From DATFVJ01 sp035517695 (GTDB lineage Bacteria; Actinomycetota; Actinomycetes; Streptosporangiales; Streptosporangiaceae), in the NCBI GenBank assembly GCA_035517695.1, contig DATIYI010000146.1, positions 9,038 through 73,037 of the forward strand: 64,000 nucleotides of DNA, written 5' to 3'. A model generated the notes under the pieces. That model was not told the origin of the DNA. It saw only the letters and a list, made by a program, of their open reading frames with translations, and searched no databases. A program made the translations under genes and the position numbers. Positions 8,214-16,381 of this stretch are shown piece by piece. The number at the start of each line of letters is the position of its first letter. The stretch's first letter is position 1.

Positions 8214-9419
8214 GTGACTGCGGTGACAGGGCGCGCAAGGCATGTCTTCCGCATCGATACCCGCCGTGACCGGCCGACGACGAGCACGGCTGGCCGCCCG
8301 CACCGTCGGCGCCAGGATCGGAGCCGGTCCCGCCGCGGGTACCTGTGCATGCTCGCGGCCGCGTTGCCTGTCCTCGGGCTCGCGGCCTGCTCCGGTTCTG
8401 GATCGGGGTCGGCCTCCAGCGAGGCCGCGGCCACGAGTTCCGGCCCGGCGAGCCAGGCGGCGAGCCCGGCGGTGAGCCCCCCGGCGTCGGCCGTGACGCA
8501 GCAGCAAGCGCTGGTGTCTGTCATCAAACAGGTCCTGCCGTCCGTCGTGGAGATCCGCACGAGCGCCGGACTCGGCTCGGGCGTCGTCTTCGACGCGGGC
8601 GGCGACATCGTGACGAACGCGCACGTGGTCGGCACTGCCACAACCTTCCAGGTGCTCATGTCAAGTTCCACCGCCCCGATGAAGGCGACCCTGGTCGGCA
8701 GCTACCCCCCTGACGACCTCGCGGTGGTGAAGGTCACGGGTGCGAAGAACCTGCGCCCCGCCGTCTTCGGCAACTCAGCCGAACTTCAAGTCGGCGACAT
8801 CGTGGTCGCGATCGGCAACCCTCTCGGACTGCAAAGCAGCGTCACCGACGGCATCGTGTCCGCGGTAGGGCGCATCGTCTCCGAGCCTGCGACATCGGAC
8901 TCGCCAGGCGCGACGTTGCCCGACACCATCCAGACGTCGGCCGCGATCAACCCGGGAAACAGCGGCGGCGCCCTGGTCAATCTGGCCGCTCAGGTCGTTG
9001 GCATCCCGACCCTCGCGGCCGTCGACCAGCAGGAAGGTGGCGCGGCACCGGGCATCGGCTTCGCGATCTCCTCGAATACCGTCACAAACATCGCCGGACA
9101 ACTGGTGAAGACCGGCCACGTGACCAGCTCGCACCGGTCCGCACTCGGTGTCACGGTCACAACCGTCGTCGGCCCGAATGGCCAGCCGGCCGGGGTGGGC
9201 ATCGTGTCGGTCACCCCCGGCGGACAAGCCGCAAAGGCCGGGCTGCGCCAGGGTGATGTGATCACAGCGATTAACGGCACCCCAACGCCCGACACCCAGA
9301 CGCTGGCCGGTGTCCTCGCGGCGCTGAGCCCCGGCCAGACGGTCACCGTCGCAATCACCCAACCAGGCGGCGCTACCGCTACGATCAAGGTCACGCTCGG
9401 GCAACTGCCCGGGAGCTGA
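8214..9419 (+). CDS. HtrA/DegP-like trypsin-fold serine protease with PDZ domain, predicted lipoprotein
   Basis: Extracytoplasmic quality-control protease. From GTG 8214 (ribosome site GGGGAC) the protein is 401 residues. A basic N-terminal stretch is followed by a lipobox LGLAAC (Cys 59), so it should be lipid-anchored. A Ser/Ala-rich linker leads to the protease domain, with catalytic His in TNAHVV (His 137), Asp in DDLAVVKV (Asp 168) and Ser in GNSGGAL (Ser 250). A C-terminal PDZ domain covers about residues 305-395 (VTPGGQAAKAGLRQGDVITA). An unusually long polar N-terminus precedes the hydrophobic core, so the signal might instead act as a membrane anchor. Confidence 0.88.
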   Translation: MTAVTGRARHVFRIDTRRDRPTTSTAGRPHRRRQDRSRSRRGYLCMLAAALPVLGLAACSGSGSGSASSEAAATSSGPASQAASPAVSPPASAVTQQQALVSVIKQVLPSVVEIRTSAGLGSGVVFDAGGDIVTNAHVVGTATTFQVLMSSSTAPMKATLVGSYPPDDLAVVKVTGAKNLRPAVFGNSAELQVGDIVVAIGNPLGLQSSVTDGIVSAVGRIVSEPATSDSPGATLPDTIQTSAAINPGNSGGALVNLAAQVVGIPTLAAVDQQEGGAAPGIGFAISSNTVTNIAGQLVKTGHVTSSHRSALGVTVTTVVGPNGQPAGVGIVSVTPGGQAAKAGLRQGDVITAINGTPTPDTQTLAGVLAALSPGQTVTVAITQPGGATATIKVTLGQLPGS

Positions 9420-9536
9420 AGGATCACCCGCCAGGTGTGATGCCCGGCGAAACAACTGCTTAGACGATCTTCGCGGGAATGGCTAAGCAGTTAGCGCAGC
9501 GGGCGGCGATCAGGGGTCGCGTGACGGGAGGGGTGG

Positions 9537-10928
9537 ATGAGCCAGCTCGATCTGGCGCGTTGGCAGTTCGCGGCGACGTCGATCTACCATTTCCTCTTCG
9601 TTCCCGTGACGATAGGCCTCGCATTCCTGACCGCATTGCTGCAGACCGCGTGGTACCGCAGCAAGCAGGACGAGTATCTGCGGTTGACGAGGTTCTTCGG
9701 CGCGCTGCTTGTGATCAACATCGCGGTCGGGGTGGTGACCGGGCTGGTGCAGGAGTTCCAGTTCGGGATGAACTGGTCGCAGTACTCGCGGACGGTGGGC
9801 GGTGTGTTCGGCGCGCCGCTCGCGATGGAAGGGCTGGCGGCGTTCTTCCTCGAGTCGACGTTCCTCGGGCTGTGGCTGTTCGGCTGGGACCGGTTGTCGC
9901 GGCGGGTGCATCTGCTGACGATCTGGGCGGTGGCGCTAGGTACCGTGCTGTCCGCGGCGTTCATCATGGCCGCGAACTCGTGGATGCAGCACCCGGTTGG
10001 GTACACGCTGAACAAGTCGACGGGCTTCGCGCAGCTGAACAATATCTGGGCGGTGCTGACCAATCCGGTGTTCCTCTGGGGATACACGCACGTCCTGCTG
10101 GCCTCGGCGGTGACCGGCGCGGCCGTGATGCTCGCGGTGTCCGCTTGGCAACTGCGCCATGGCGCATCCAAGGAGACGTTCAGCCGGTCGGCCAGGCTTT
10201 CGCTGGTCGTGCTCGTTCCGGCGATCATTTTCGCGATGTTCGTGGGCAGCGAACTTGGCGTGGTGGAGGCCAAGTACCAGCCGATGAAGATCGCGGCTGC
10301 GGAAGCGCAGTGGACCACCTGCCAGCCGTGCTCGTTTTCGATCTTCCAGATCGGCGGCGGCAACAACGACCAGGTCCCGACGCAGATCATCGCGATCCCG
10401 CACCTGCTGTCGCTGCTCGCGACGAACCACTGGAACGGCAAGGTGGTCGGGCTCAACCCGCTGCAGTCGCAGTACCAGAGCACCTACGGGCCGGGTTATT
10501 ACGTGCCGAATGTGTTCATCCAGTACTGGGCGATGCGGGTCATGGCCTACTCCGCGGTGCTGGTGTTCCTGCTTGGGGTGTGGGGACTCTGGCTGATCAG
10601 GCGGAAAAAGATCGCCGCGTCGCGGTGGTTCCTGCGGGCGGCGATCTGGGCGGCGGTGCTGCCGTTCCTGATGAACACGGCCGGCTGGCTGCTGACCGAA
10701 AGCGGCCGCCAGCCGTGGATCGTGCAGGGCGTGCAGCTGACCAAGAACGGGGTGTCCCCGTCGGTCAGCACCCTGAGCGTCGCGATCAGCCTGGCCGTGT
10801 TCGTGGCGCTCTACGGCGTGCTCGGCATCGTCGACTTTGTGCTGATGCGCCGGTACGCACGAAAAGAGCTTCCCGCCGAGGCGGCGGGCGGCGACGCCGA
10901 TCTGCCGATCCCGGCCGTCCAGTATTGA
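9537..10928 (+). CDS. cydA: Cytochrome bd ubiquinol oxidase subunit I
   Basis: 463 residues, full length, membrane-embedded; carries hemes b558, b595 and d and reduces oxygen to water with electrons from quinol. The N-terminus DLARWQFAATSIYHFLFVPV contains His 18, the conserved heme ligand. QEFQFGMNWSQYSRTVGGVF and GTVLSAAFIMAANSWMQHPV are family signatures, and GRQPWIVQGVQLT marks the C-terminal part. The start ATG 9537 has GGAGGGG before it. First gene of a tight run cydA-cydB-zwf-ndh (13 bp to cydB). No cydCD assembly exporter is present in the window. Confidence 0.96.
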   Translation: MSQLDLARWQFAATSIYHFLFVPVTIGLAFLTALLQTAWYRSKQDEYLRLTRFFGALLVINIAVGVVTGLVQEFQFGMNWSQYSRTVGGVFGAPLAMEGLAAFFLESTFLGLWLFGWDRLSRRVHLLTIWAVALGTVLSAAFIMAANSWMQHPVGYTLNKSTGFAQLNNIWAVLTNPVFLWGYTHVLLASAVTGAAVMLAVSAWQLRHGASKETFSRSARLSLVVLVPAIIFAMFVGSELGVVEAKYQPMKIAAAEAQWTTCQPCSFSIFQIGGGNNDQVPTQIIAIPHLLSLLATNHWNGKVVGLNPLQSQYQSTYGPGYYVPNVFIQYWAMRVMAYSAVLVFLLGVWGLWLIRRKKIAASRWFLRAAIWAAVLPFLMNTAGWLLTESGRQPWIVQGVQLTKNGVSPSVSTLSVAISLAVFVALYGVLGIVDFVLMRRYARKELPAEAAGGDADLPIPAVQY

Positions 10929-10941
10929 GGAGGCGGCGACA

Positions 10942-12033
10942 CTGGTCACGTTCTGGTTCATCGTCATCGCCGTGCTGTGGACGGGGTTCTTCGTGCTGGA
11001 GGGCTTCGACTTCGGTGTCGGCATGCTGCACGGGCTGATCGGCAAGGACGAGCCCGGGCGGCGCGCCGCGATCAACACGATCGGGCCGCTGTGGGACGGC
11101 AACGAGGTGTGGCTGATCGTAGCGGGTGCCGGCATGTTCGCCGCGTTCCCAGGCTGGTACGCGACCATGTTCTCCGGCATGTACCTCGCGCTGGTGCTGC
11201 TGCTGGCCGCGCTCATCGTGCGCGGCGTCTCGTTCGAGTACCGCGGCAAGCGCGACAGCGCCCGCTGGCGCGGCAACTGGAGCGCGCTGCTGACCGCCGG
11301 GAGCCTGCTCGCCCCGCTGCTGATCGGGGTCGCGCTGGGTGATCTGCTGCACGGCCTGCCGATCAACTCCAAACAGGAATACACCGGGTCTTTCTGGAAC
11401 CTGCTCCAGCCCTACGGGATCTTCACCGGCGTCACCCTGGTCGCGCTGTGCGTGCTGCACGGCGCCACCTTCCTGGCCTTGAAGACCACCGGGGGGGTGC
11501 GTGACCGGGCCGGCGCGCTGGCCCGCCGCGTCGCCCCGGTAACCGGGATCATTGTGCTCGGGTTCGCGGTCTGGACCCACGTCACCGCGGGCCGTGGCGT
11601 CTTCCCGGACCTGCCGGAGATCGCCGCGGTGCTGGCCGTCTTCGCCGCCTACTGGCTGGTGCACGACGACCGGGAAGGCTGGGCGTTCGCGGCCACCACC
11701 GTCGCGATGGCCGCCGCCGTTATTTCGATCTTCGTCGACCTGTATCCCCGGGTAATGGTGTCCAGCACCAACAAGGCCTACGACCTGACCGTGAGCAACA
11801 CCGCCGCCGGCGGCTACGCGCTGAAGGTGATGACCGTGGTGGTGGTCATTTTCCTGCCGTTCGTGCTCGCCTACCAGGCATGGACGTACTACGTCTTCCG
11901 GCGGCGCCTCAGTGCCGACGATTTCGGCGCCGCGCCGGTCGCCGCGCCGCGGCCGAGCGCAGCCGGCGGCGGTGCCGCCGTGGTACCACCCAATCCCGGA
12001 TATCCAGATGCCAGGCAGGAGCGGCACAAATGA
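10942..12033 (+). CDS. cydB: Cytochrome bd ubiquinol oxidase subunit II
   Basis: 363 residues if translation begins at CTG 10942, eight bases after GAGGAGG; the family N-terminus (VTFWFIVIAVLWTGFFVLEG) requires a start here, and GTG 10972 would remove the first half of helix 1. EGFDFGVGMLHGLIGKDEP and IGPLWDGNEVWLIVAGAGMF are CydB signatures. About eight to nine membrane helices. The C-terminal tail (residues 325-363) is Ala/Pro-rich and not typical of the family core. The stop codon overlaps the zwf start by 4 bp (ATGA), indicating translational coupling. Confidence 0.94.
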   Translation: MVTFWFIVIAVLWTGFFVLEGFDFGVGMLHGLIGKDEPGRRAAINTIGPLWDGNEVWLIVAGAGMFAAFPGWYATMFSGMYLALVLLLAALIVRGVSFEYRGKRDSARWRGNWSALLTAGSLLAPLLIGVALGDLLHGLPINSKQEYTGSFWNLLQPYGIFTGVTLVALCVLHGATFLALKTTGGVRDRAGALARRVAPVTGIIVLGFAVWTHVTAGRGVFPDLPEIAAVLAVFAAYWLVHDDREGWAFAATTVAMAAAVISIFVDLYPRVMVSSTNKAYDLTVSNTAAGGYALKVMTVVVVIFLPFVLAYQAWTYYVFRRRLSADDFGAAPVAAPRPSAAGGGAAVVPPNPGYPDARQERHK

Positions 12034-13403
12034 CGGCAGACTCAGTGGACGCGCTGGTCATCTTCGGCGCCACCGGCGACCTGGCGAAGCTGGAAACGTT
12101 CCCGGCGCTCGTCGGGTTGGTGGACCGCGGTGTGCTCGATGTCCCGGTGATCGGCGTGGCCAAGAGCGGCTGGGGGCTTGACCAGTTCCGCGACTACGCG
12201 ACCGCGTCGCTGAAGCTCAATGGGATGGACCCGGCGACCCCGGCGGCGGCCAAGATGCTCGGGCTGCTCCGATACGTCGATGGTGACCTCGGCGACGACG
12301 GCACGTACACGGCGATGTCGGACGCCATCGGGGACGGTGGGCGGACGCTGTTCTACCTGGAGGTGCCGCCGCCGCTGTTCGGGCGGATCACCAAGGGGAT
12401 CTCCGGCGCCGGGCGGGCAAAGGGCGCGCGGGTGATGGTGGAAAAGCCGTTCGGCACCGACTTGGCCAGCGCGCAGCAGCTCAACGCCACGATGCACGAG
12501 TTCTTCCCGGAGGAGGCGATCTACCGGGTGGACCATTGGCTGGGCCTAGATCCGGTGGAGAACGTGCTGTTCGCCCGGTTCGCCAACTCGGTGCTCGAGC
12601 CGTTGCTGAACCGGGTCCACGTGGAGAGTATCCAGATCACGATGGCCGAGGCGTTCGACGTGTCCGACCGCGGCCGGTTCTATGACCGGACCGGCGCCAT
12701 CCGCGATGTGGTGCAAAACCACATGCTGCAGGTGCTGGCGACCGTGCTCGCCGACCCGCCGGACGGGACCGGCCTGGGATCGTGGCGGGACGCCAAGTCC
12801 CGGGTGGTGGCCTCGCTGCGCCCGCTGGCCGCGGAAAACGCGGTTCGCGGCCAGTACGACGGCTACCACGACGTGGTTGGCGTGGACCCGGGCTCGACCA
12901 CCGAGACCTTCGTCGCGATCCGGCTCGCCGCCGACTCGTGGCGGTGGGCCGGGGTGCCGATCGCGATCCGTGCGGGCAAGTGCATGCCGGTCACCGCGAC
13001 CGAGGTAACTGTGCATTTCCGCCGCGCCCCGCACGATGTCTTCGGCTTGCAGCCCGCGCAGGCCACGAACGCGCTCCGGTTCCGGATCTGGCCGGAAACC
13101 GAGGTGGGCCTCACCCTGGCCGGGAAGAAACCCGGCGCCGGGTGGCAGCCCGAACACGAGGAACTGACGTTCGCCGAGCGGCCCGGTTCGGACATGCGCC
13201 CCTACGACCGGCTGATCGGCGCCGCGCTGGACGGGGATCGCTGGCTGTTCGCCCGCCAGGACACCGTCGAGGCGGCGTGGCGGGTGGTCGACCCGGTGCT
13301 GGGCGACGTTGTGCCCGTACACCCCTACGCCAAGGGCAGCTGGGGACCCAAGGAAGCCGACCGGCTGCTACCCGACGGGGACACCTGGCACGACCCGGCC
13401 TGA
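12030..13403 (+). CDS. zwf: Glucose-6-phosphate dehydrogenase, divergent subfamily
   Basis: 457 residues from ATG 12030, coupled to cydB by an ATGA overlap. It should oxidise glucose 6-phosphate to 6-phosphogluconolactone with reduction of NAD(P). Seen: nucleotide site FGATGDLAK (12-20), EKPFGTDL (138-145), catalytic-region RVDHWLGLDPVEN (166-178, His 169) and RAGKCMPVTATEV. The family norm in the third motif is RIDHYLGKE; here Tyr is Trp, the phosphate-binding Lys is Leu, and Glu is Asp. The usual GTARQ cofactor-phosphate region reads GVAKS. Both suggest altered sugar-phosphate or cofactor preference. No tkt, tal, pgl or opcA partner genes are nearby; it sits instead with respiratory genes. 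Confidence 0.9.
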   Translation: MTADSVDALVIFGATGDLAKLETFPALVGLVDRGVLDVPVIGVAKSGWGLDQFRDYATASLKLNGMDPATPAAAKMLGLLRYVDGDLGDDGTYTAMSDAIGDGGRTLFYLEVPPPLFGRITKGISGAGRAKGARVMVEKPFGTDLASAQQLNATMHEFFPEEAIYRVDHWLGLDPVENVLFARFANSVLEPLLNRVHVESIQITMAEAFDVSDRGRFYDRTGAIRDVVQNHMLQVLATVLADPPDGTGLGSWRDAKSRVVASLRPLAAENAVRGQYDGYHDVVGVDPGSTTETFVAIRLAADSWRWAGVPIAIRAGKCMPVTATEVTVHFRRAPHDVFGLQPAQATNALRFRIWPETEVGLTLAGKKPGAGWQPEHEELTFAERPGSDMRPYDRLIGAALDGDRWLFARQDTVEAAWRVVDPVLGDVVPVHPYAKGSWGPKEADRLLPDGDTWHDPA

Positions 13404-13424
13404 GCAGCGGCGGGAACACCGGAC

Positions 13425-14819
13425 ATGACCAACCCAACCGGACCACGTCGCGTGGTGATCGTCGGCGGCGGCTTCGCCGGGCTCTTCGCCGCCCGCCGGC
13501 TGAAAGGGTGCACGGTCACCCTCGTCGACCGCGACGGGCACCACCTCTTCCAGCCCCTGCTCTACCAGTGCGCCACCGGCATCCTGTCCGAAGGACAGAT
13601 CGCCGCCCCGCTGCGCAAGGTGCTCACTCGGTACAAGAACGTCGAATGCGTGCTCGCGGAAGTGACCGGCATCGACGCCGCGGGGCGGCGAGTGCACGCG
13701 CTGCGGCCAGTCGGCGGGCCGATCGAATTCCGCTACGACGACCTGATCGTCGCTGCGGGCGTGCAGCAGTCCTACTTCGGCCACGACGAGTACGCCCGGT
13801 GGGCGCCTGGAATGAAGACGATTTCCGATGCGCTCACCATCCGGCGGCGGGTATTCGGCGCGTTCGAGCTGGCGGAAACGGCAACCGATCAAGCCGAACG
13901 GCTGCGTTGGCTGACGTTCGCTCTCGTCGGTGCGGGCCCGACCGGGGTGGAGCTCGCCGGCCAGATCCGCGAACTCGCGACCAAGACGCTGCGCGCCGAG
14001 TTCCGCAACGTCAAGCCGGAAGACGCGCGCGTGCTGCTCTTCGACGGCGGCGGAGAACCGCTGGCCGCCTTCGGCCCGCAGCTATCGGCGAAGGCCGCCC
14101 GCACCTTGCAGACACTCGGCGTCGAACTGCACATGCACACCCTCGTCACCCACGTCGATGCCGACGGCCTGCAGGTGCGCGGCAAGACCGGCACCGTCAC
14201 CCGGTACAACGCCGGCACCGTGCTATGGACAGCGGGCGTCGAAGCGCCTCCCGTCGCGGCGGTCATCGCAAAAGCGACCGGCGCCGAGCGCGACCGGGCC
14301 GGGCGCATCATCGTCGACGACCACCTCACCATCCCCGGGCACCCCGAGATCTCCGTCCTCGGCGACCTGATGAGCCACGACAAGCTCCCCGGCGTCGCCG
14401 AAGTCGCCATGCAATCGGGGCTCTACGCCGCCCGCCGCATTAAAAACCAGGCCGCCGGCAAACCCATCAGACCGTTCCGCTACCACGACCTCGGCTCCGC
14501 CGCCTACATCTCCCGCGGCCGCGCCGTCGTATCCGCCGGCCGCCTGCACTTCAGTGGATTCATCGGCTGGATCGGCTGGCTATTCATCCACATCGCCTTC
14601 CTAACCGGATTCCGCAACCGCTTCGGCGCCATCCTCACCTGGTGGGTCGCCTTCACCCGTGACATCCGCCGCGAACGCATCTTCACCACCCACCAGGTCG
14701 GCCTCGTCACCGACGTCTACACACAGCGCCCCGCCGAACCCCCGGCCGCGCAGGCCGATGTCACGGCACCGGCCGACGCGGCGAGGCGTCAGGCGTCACC
14801 CCGTGCGGGTGACGCCTGA
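13425..14819 (+). CDS. ndh: Type II NADH dehydrogenase (NDH-2), FAD-dependent
   Basis: 464 residues. Oxidises NADH and reduces membrane quinone without pumping protons. The FAD-binding Rossmann motif VVIVGGGFAGLFAARRL is at 12-28, the quinone-enzyme signature FQPLLYQCATGILS follows, and the NADH-binding motif FALVGAGPTGVELAGQI is at about 167-183. The second FAD motif is ISVLGDLM. An amphipathic and hydrophobic C-terminal part (FIGWIGWLFIHIAFLTGF) provides membrane attachment. Begins 21 bp after zwf in the same operon, placing an NADH-to-quinone step next to the quinol oxidase. The start is ATG 13425. Confidence 0.93.
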   Translation: MTNPTGPRRVVIVGGGFAGLFAARRLKGCTVTLVDRDGHHLFQPLLYQCATGILSEGQIAAPLRKVLTRYKNVECVLAEVTGIDAAGRRVHALRPVGGPIEFRYDDLIVAAGVQQSYFGHDEYARWAPGMKTISDALTIRRRVFGAFELAETATDQAERLRWLTFALVGAGPTGVELAGQIRELATKTLRAEFRNVKPEDARVLLFDGGGEPLAAFGPQLSAKAARTLQTLGVELHMHTLVTHVDADGLQVRGKTGTVTRYNAGTVLWTAGVEAPPVAAVIAKATGAERDRAGRIIVDDHLTIPGHPEISVLGDLMSHDKLPGVAEVAMQSGLYAARRIKNQAAGKPIRPFRYHDLGSAAYISRGRAVVSAGRLHFSGFIGWIGWLFIHIAFLTGFRNRFGAILTWWVAFTRDIRRERIFTTHQVGLVTDVYTQRPAEPPAAQADVTAPADAARRQASPRAGDA

Positions 14820-14822
14820 CGC
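14786..14822 (+). terminator. Strong hairpin over the end of ndh
   Basis: GCGTCAGGCGTCACCC (14786-14801) pairs perfectly with GGGTGACGCCTGACGC (14807-14822) around a CGTGC loop. The hairpin contains the ndh stop codon (14817-14819) and is followed by AGCGTCTTT, a poor T-run. It probably stabilises or ends the cydAB-zwf-ndh transcript. Confidence 0.55.
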
Positions 14823-14883
14823 AGCGTCTTTGGTGAATCGTGTAGTGAACGGGGTTTACCAAAGTTCTGACAGGGGGGCCAAC

Positions 14884-15324
14884 ATGACCTCGGCACCTAC
14901 GATGACGCCGGGCGCCGGATCCAGTGCGGACTACGGGAGTGACCGCGGTCGCGGTCTGATGATCTTCGCGTCCGTTCTGCTTGCTGTGCTCGGTTTCTTC
15001 AACCTTCTGGACGGCATCGCCGCCATCTCCCGCTCACATGTCTTTGTCGCCAACGCGCACTACGTGTTCGGCAGCTTGCGGACGTGGGGCTGGATTGTCA
15101 TGATCCTCGGGATTTTGCTGCTGATCGCCGCCGCCGGAGTCCTCACCGCCAACCAACTCGCGCGCTGGTTCGGTGTTCTCGTGGTCGGGCTCAACGCCAT
15201 CGGCCAGATGTTCTTCCTGACCTCGTATCCCTTCTGGTCTTTGGTGATCATTGCGGTCGATGTGATCGCGCTCTACGCGCTTTGCGCCTACGGTAGCCAC
15301 GAAGGGCCCATGGCCGCCCGTTAG
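14884..15324 (+). CDS. DUF7144-type four-helix membrane protein
   Basis: 146 residues. After a polar N-terminus of about 25 residues come four hydrophobic segments (GLMIFASVLLAVLGFFNLLD, WIVMILGILLLIAAAGVL, WFGVLVVGLNAIGQMFFL, WSLVIIAVDVIALYALCAY). This pattern, with a conserved FNLLDGIAAI near the first helix, is typical of an actinobacterial family of unknown function often annotated DUF7144. The ribosome site is weak (CAGGGGG). It follows ndh by 64 bp; whether it belongs to the respiratory operon is unclear because a hairpin intervenes. Confidence 0.72.
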   Translation: MTSAPTMTPGAGSSADYGSDRGRGLMIFASVLLAVLGFFNLLDGIAAISRSHVFVANAHYVFGSLRTWGWIVMILGILLLIAAAGVLTANQLARWFGVLVVGLNAIGQMFFLTSYPFWSLVIIAVDVIALYALCAYGSHEGPMAAR

Positions 15325-15390
15325 TGGCTTTAATGAACCCGCCCACCCCCGAGAGATCCGCACCCCCGAGAGATCGCAAAAGGAGACAGC

Positions 15391-15894
15391 ATGGCAGACC
15401 TGATCGCCATCGGTTACCCGGACGAGACGACCGCGGAACTAGCTGCCGAGGAGGCGCAGCGGCTCGCCCGCGACCTCATCATCGAACCCGACGCCATCGC
15501 CGCCATCGTCAGGGACAAGGAGGGCAAGTACCACGTCCACACCAGCCACCACCCCGTTGGCAGCGGCGCCACCTGGGGCATGTTCTGGGGCCTGCTGTTC
15601 GGCGTGCTGTTCTTCGTGCCCGTCTTCGGCCTGGCGATCGGCGCGGGCCTGGGCGCGCTGATGGGCAAGATCACCAAGTCCGGCATCGACAAGGCGTTCC
15701 AGGATCAGGTACGCGACATGCTCAAGCCAGGCACCTCGGCGCTGTTCCTGATGGTCGAGAAGGTCACCCCGGACAAGGCCATCGAGGCCCTCAGCAAGTT
15801 CGGCGGCACCGTGCTGAAGACCTCGCTGTCCAAGGATGCGGAGAAGGAACTGCAGGAGTCGCTGCACGGCGGCGGTTCCCAGCCGACGGCCTAA
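15391..15894 (+). CDS. DUF1269 family membrane protein
   Basis: 167 residues, start ATG 15391 with AAGGAGA. It opens with the family pattern DLIAIGYPDETTAELAAEEA, an alpha/beta N-terminal part. A Gly-rich hydrophobic stretch (GMFWGLLFGVLFFVPVFGLAIGAGLGALMG, quoted in pieces: GMFWGLLFGVLFFVP then VFGLAIGAGLGALMG) at about 62-91 follows, and an amphipathic C-terminal part ends in DALF-type helices (MLKPGTSALFLMVEKVTPDK). DUF1269 proteins are small membrane-associated proteins of unknown function, often stress induced. A near-perfect intrinsic terminator lies about 90 bp downstream. Confidence 0.85.
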   Translation: MADLIAIGYPDETTAELAAEEAQRLARDLIIEPDAIAAIVRDKEGKYHVHTSHHPVGSGATWGMFWGLLFGVLFFVPVFGLAIGAGLGALMGKITKSGIDKAFQDQVRDMLKPGTSALFLMVEKVTPDKAIEALSKFGGTVLKTSLSKDAEKELQESLHGGGSQPTA

Positions 15895-15984
15895 CAGCGT
15901 GTTCTGAGCGACCGGCCCGCGTTCCTTCGTCGGGGGGGACCCTCGCGAGGTGAATCCGCGAGGTGACGGGCGGCGGCTCAAGGT

Positions 15985-16025
15985 CGGGCCACGGCGCCGG
16001 ATATCCGGCGCCGTGGCCCGTTTTT
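15985..16025 (+). terminator. Perfect 36-bp palindrome followed by T-run (intrinsic terminator)
   Basis: Bases 15985-16020 are a perfect palindrome (half: cgggccacggcgccggat). They are followed directly by TTTTT, so a very stable hairpin plus U-tract forms on plus-strand RNA. It lies between the convergent DUF1269 and SHOCT genes. The minus strand lacks a T-run after the stem, so termination should mainly act on the plus strand. Confidence 0.85.
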
Positions 16026-16036
16026 CTCATGGCGGT

Positions 16037-16351
16037 TCAGGTGCCAAGCAAGTTCGCCTTCGCCGCGGTGAACTCCTCATCGCTCAGCACGCCCTGCCCG
16101 TGCAACGCCACGAGCTGGTTCAGCTGGTCGAGCATGGATGGCTCGCCAGCTGCGGGTGCCGCGGCAGGTGCCGCTGGAGCAGCAGGTGGCGCAGCCTGCC
16201 GCTGCTGTTGCTGTTCTAGATCGCTGATGCGCTGGTCCTGCTCGTCCTGGTATTCGGCCTGCTGCGCGGACTTGTTGGCCACATGCTTACCCGCGACATA
16301 CGCGCCGCCACCAATCACCGCGGCACGCATGAGCGGACGTCGTCGGAACAT
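16037..16351 (-). CDS. SHOCT-domain protein
   Basis: 104 residues. A basic/hydrophobic N-terminus (RRRPLMRAAVIGGGAYVAGK) could be a membrane helix. A Gln-rich and Ala/Pro-rich linker (QQQQRQAAPPAAPAAPAAAP) follows, then a C-terminal SHOCT module (LDQLNQLVALHGQGVLSDEE, about 73-104), a short two-helix domain thought to mediate oligomerisation or membrane targeting. It lies 30 bp downstream of the CMD-family gene on the same strand and is probably co-transcribed with it. Confidence 0.82.
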   Translation of the reverse strand: MFRRRPLMRAAVIGGGAYVAGKHVANKSAQQAEYQDEQDQRISDLEQQQQRQAAPPAAPAAPAAAPAAGEPSMLDQLNQLVALHGQGVLSDEEFTAAKANLLGT

Positions 16352-16381
16352 CCTCTTCTCCCCTCAGTCTTGCCTGGCCGG

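Noticed and set aside
9479..11038. A 519-codon plus-strand frame overlapping cydA
   Set aside because: Arg/Gly/Ala-rich shadow of cydA in another frame; the cydA frame has full family motifs.
12782..14443. A 553-codon plus-strand frame crossing zwf and ndh
   Set aside because: Shadow frame with random high-GC composition; zwf and ndh are both intact in their own frames.
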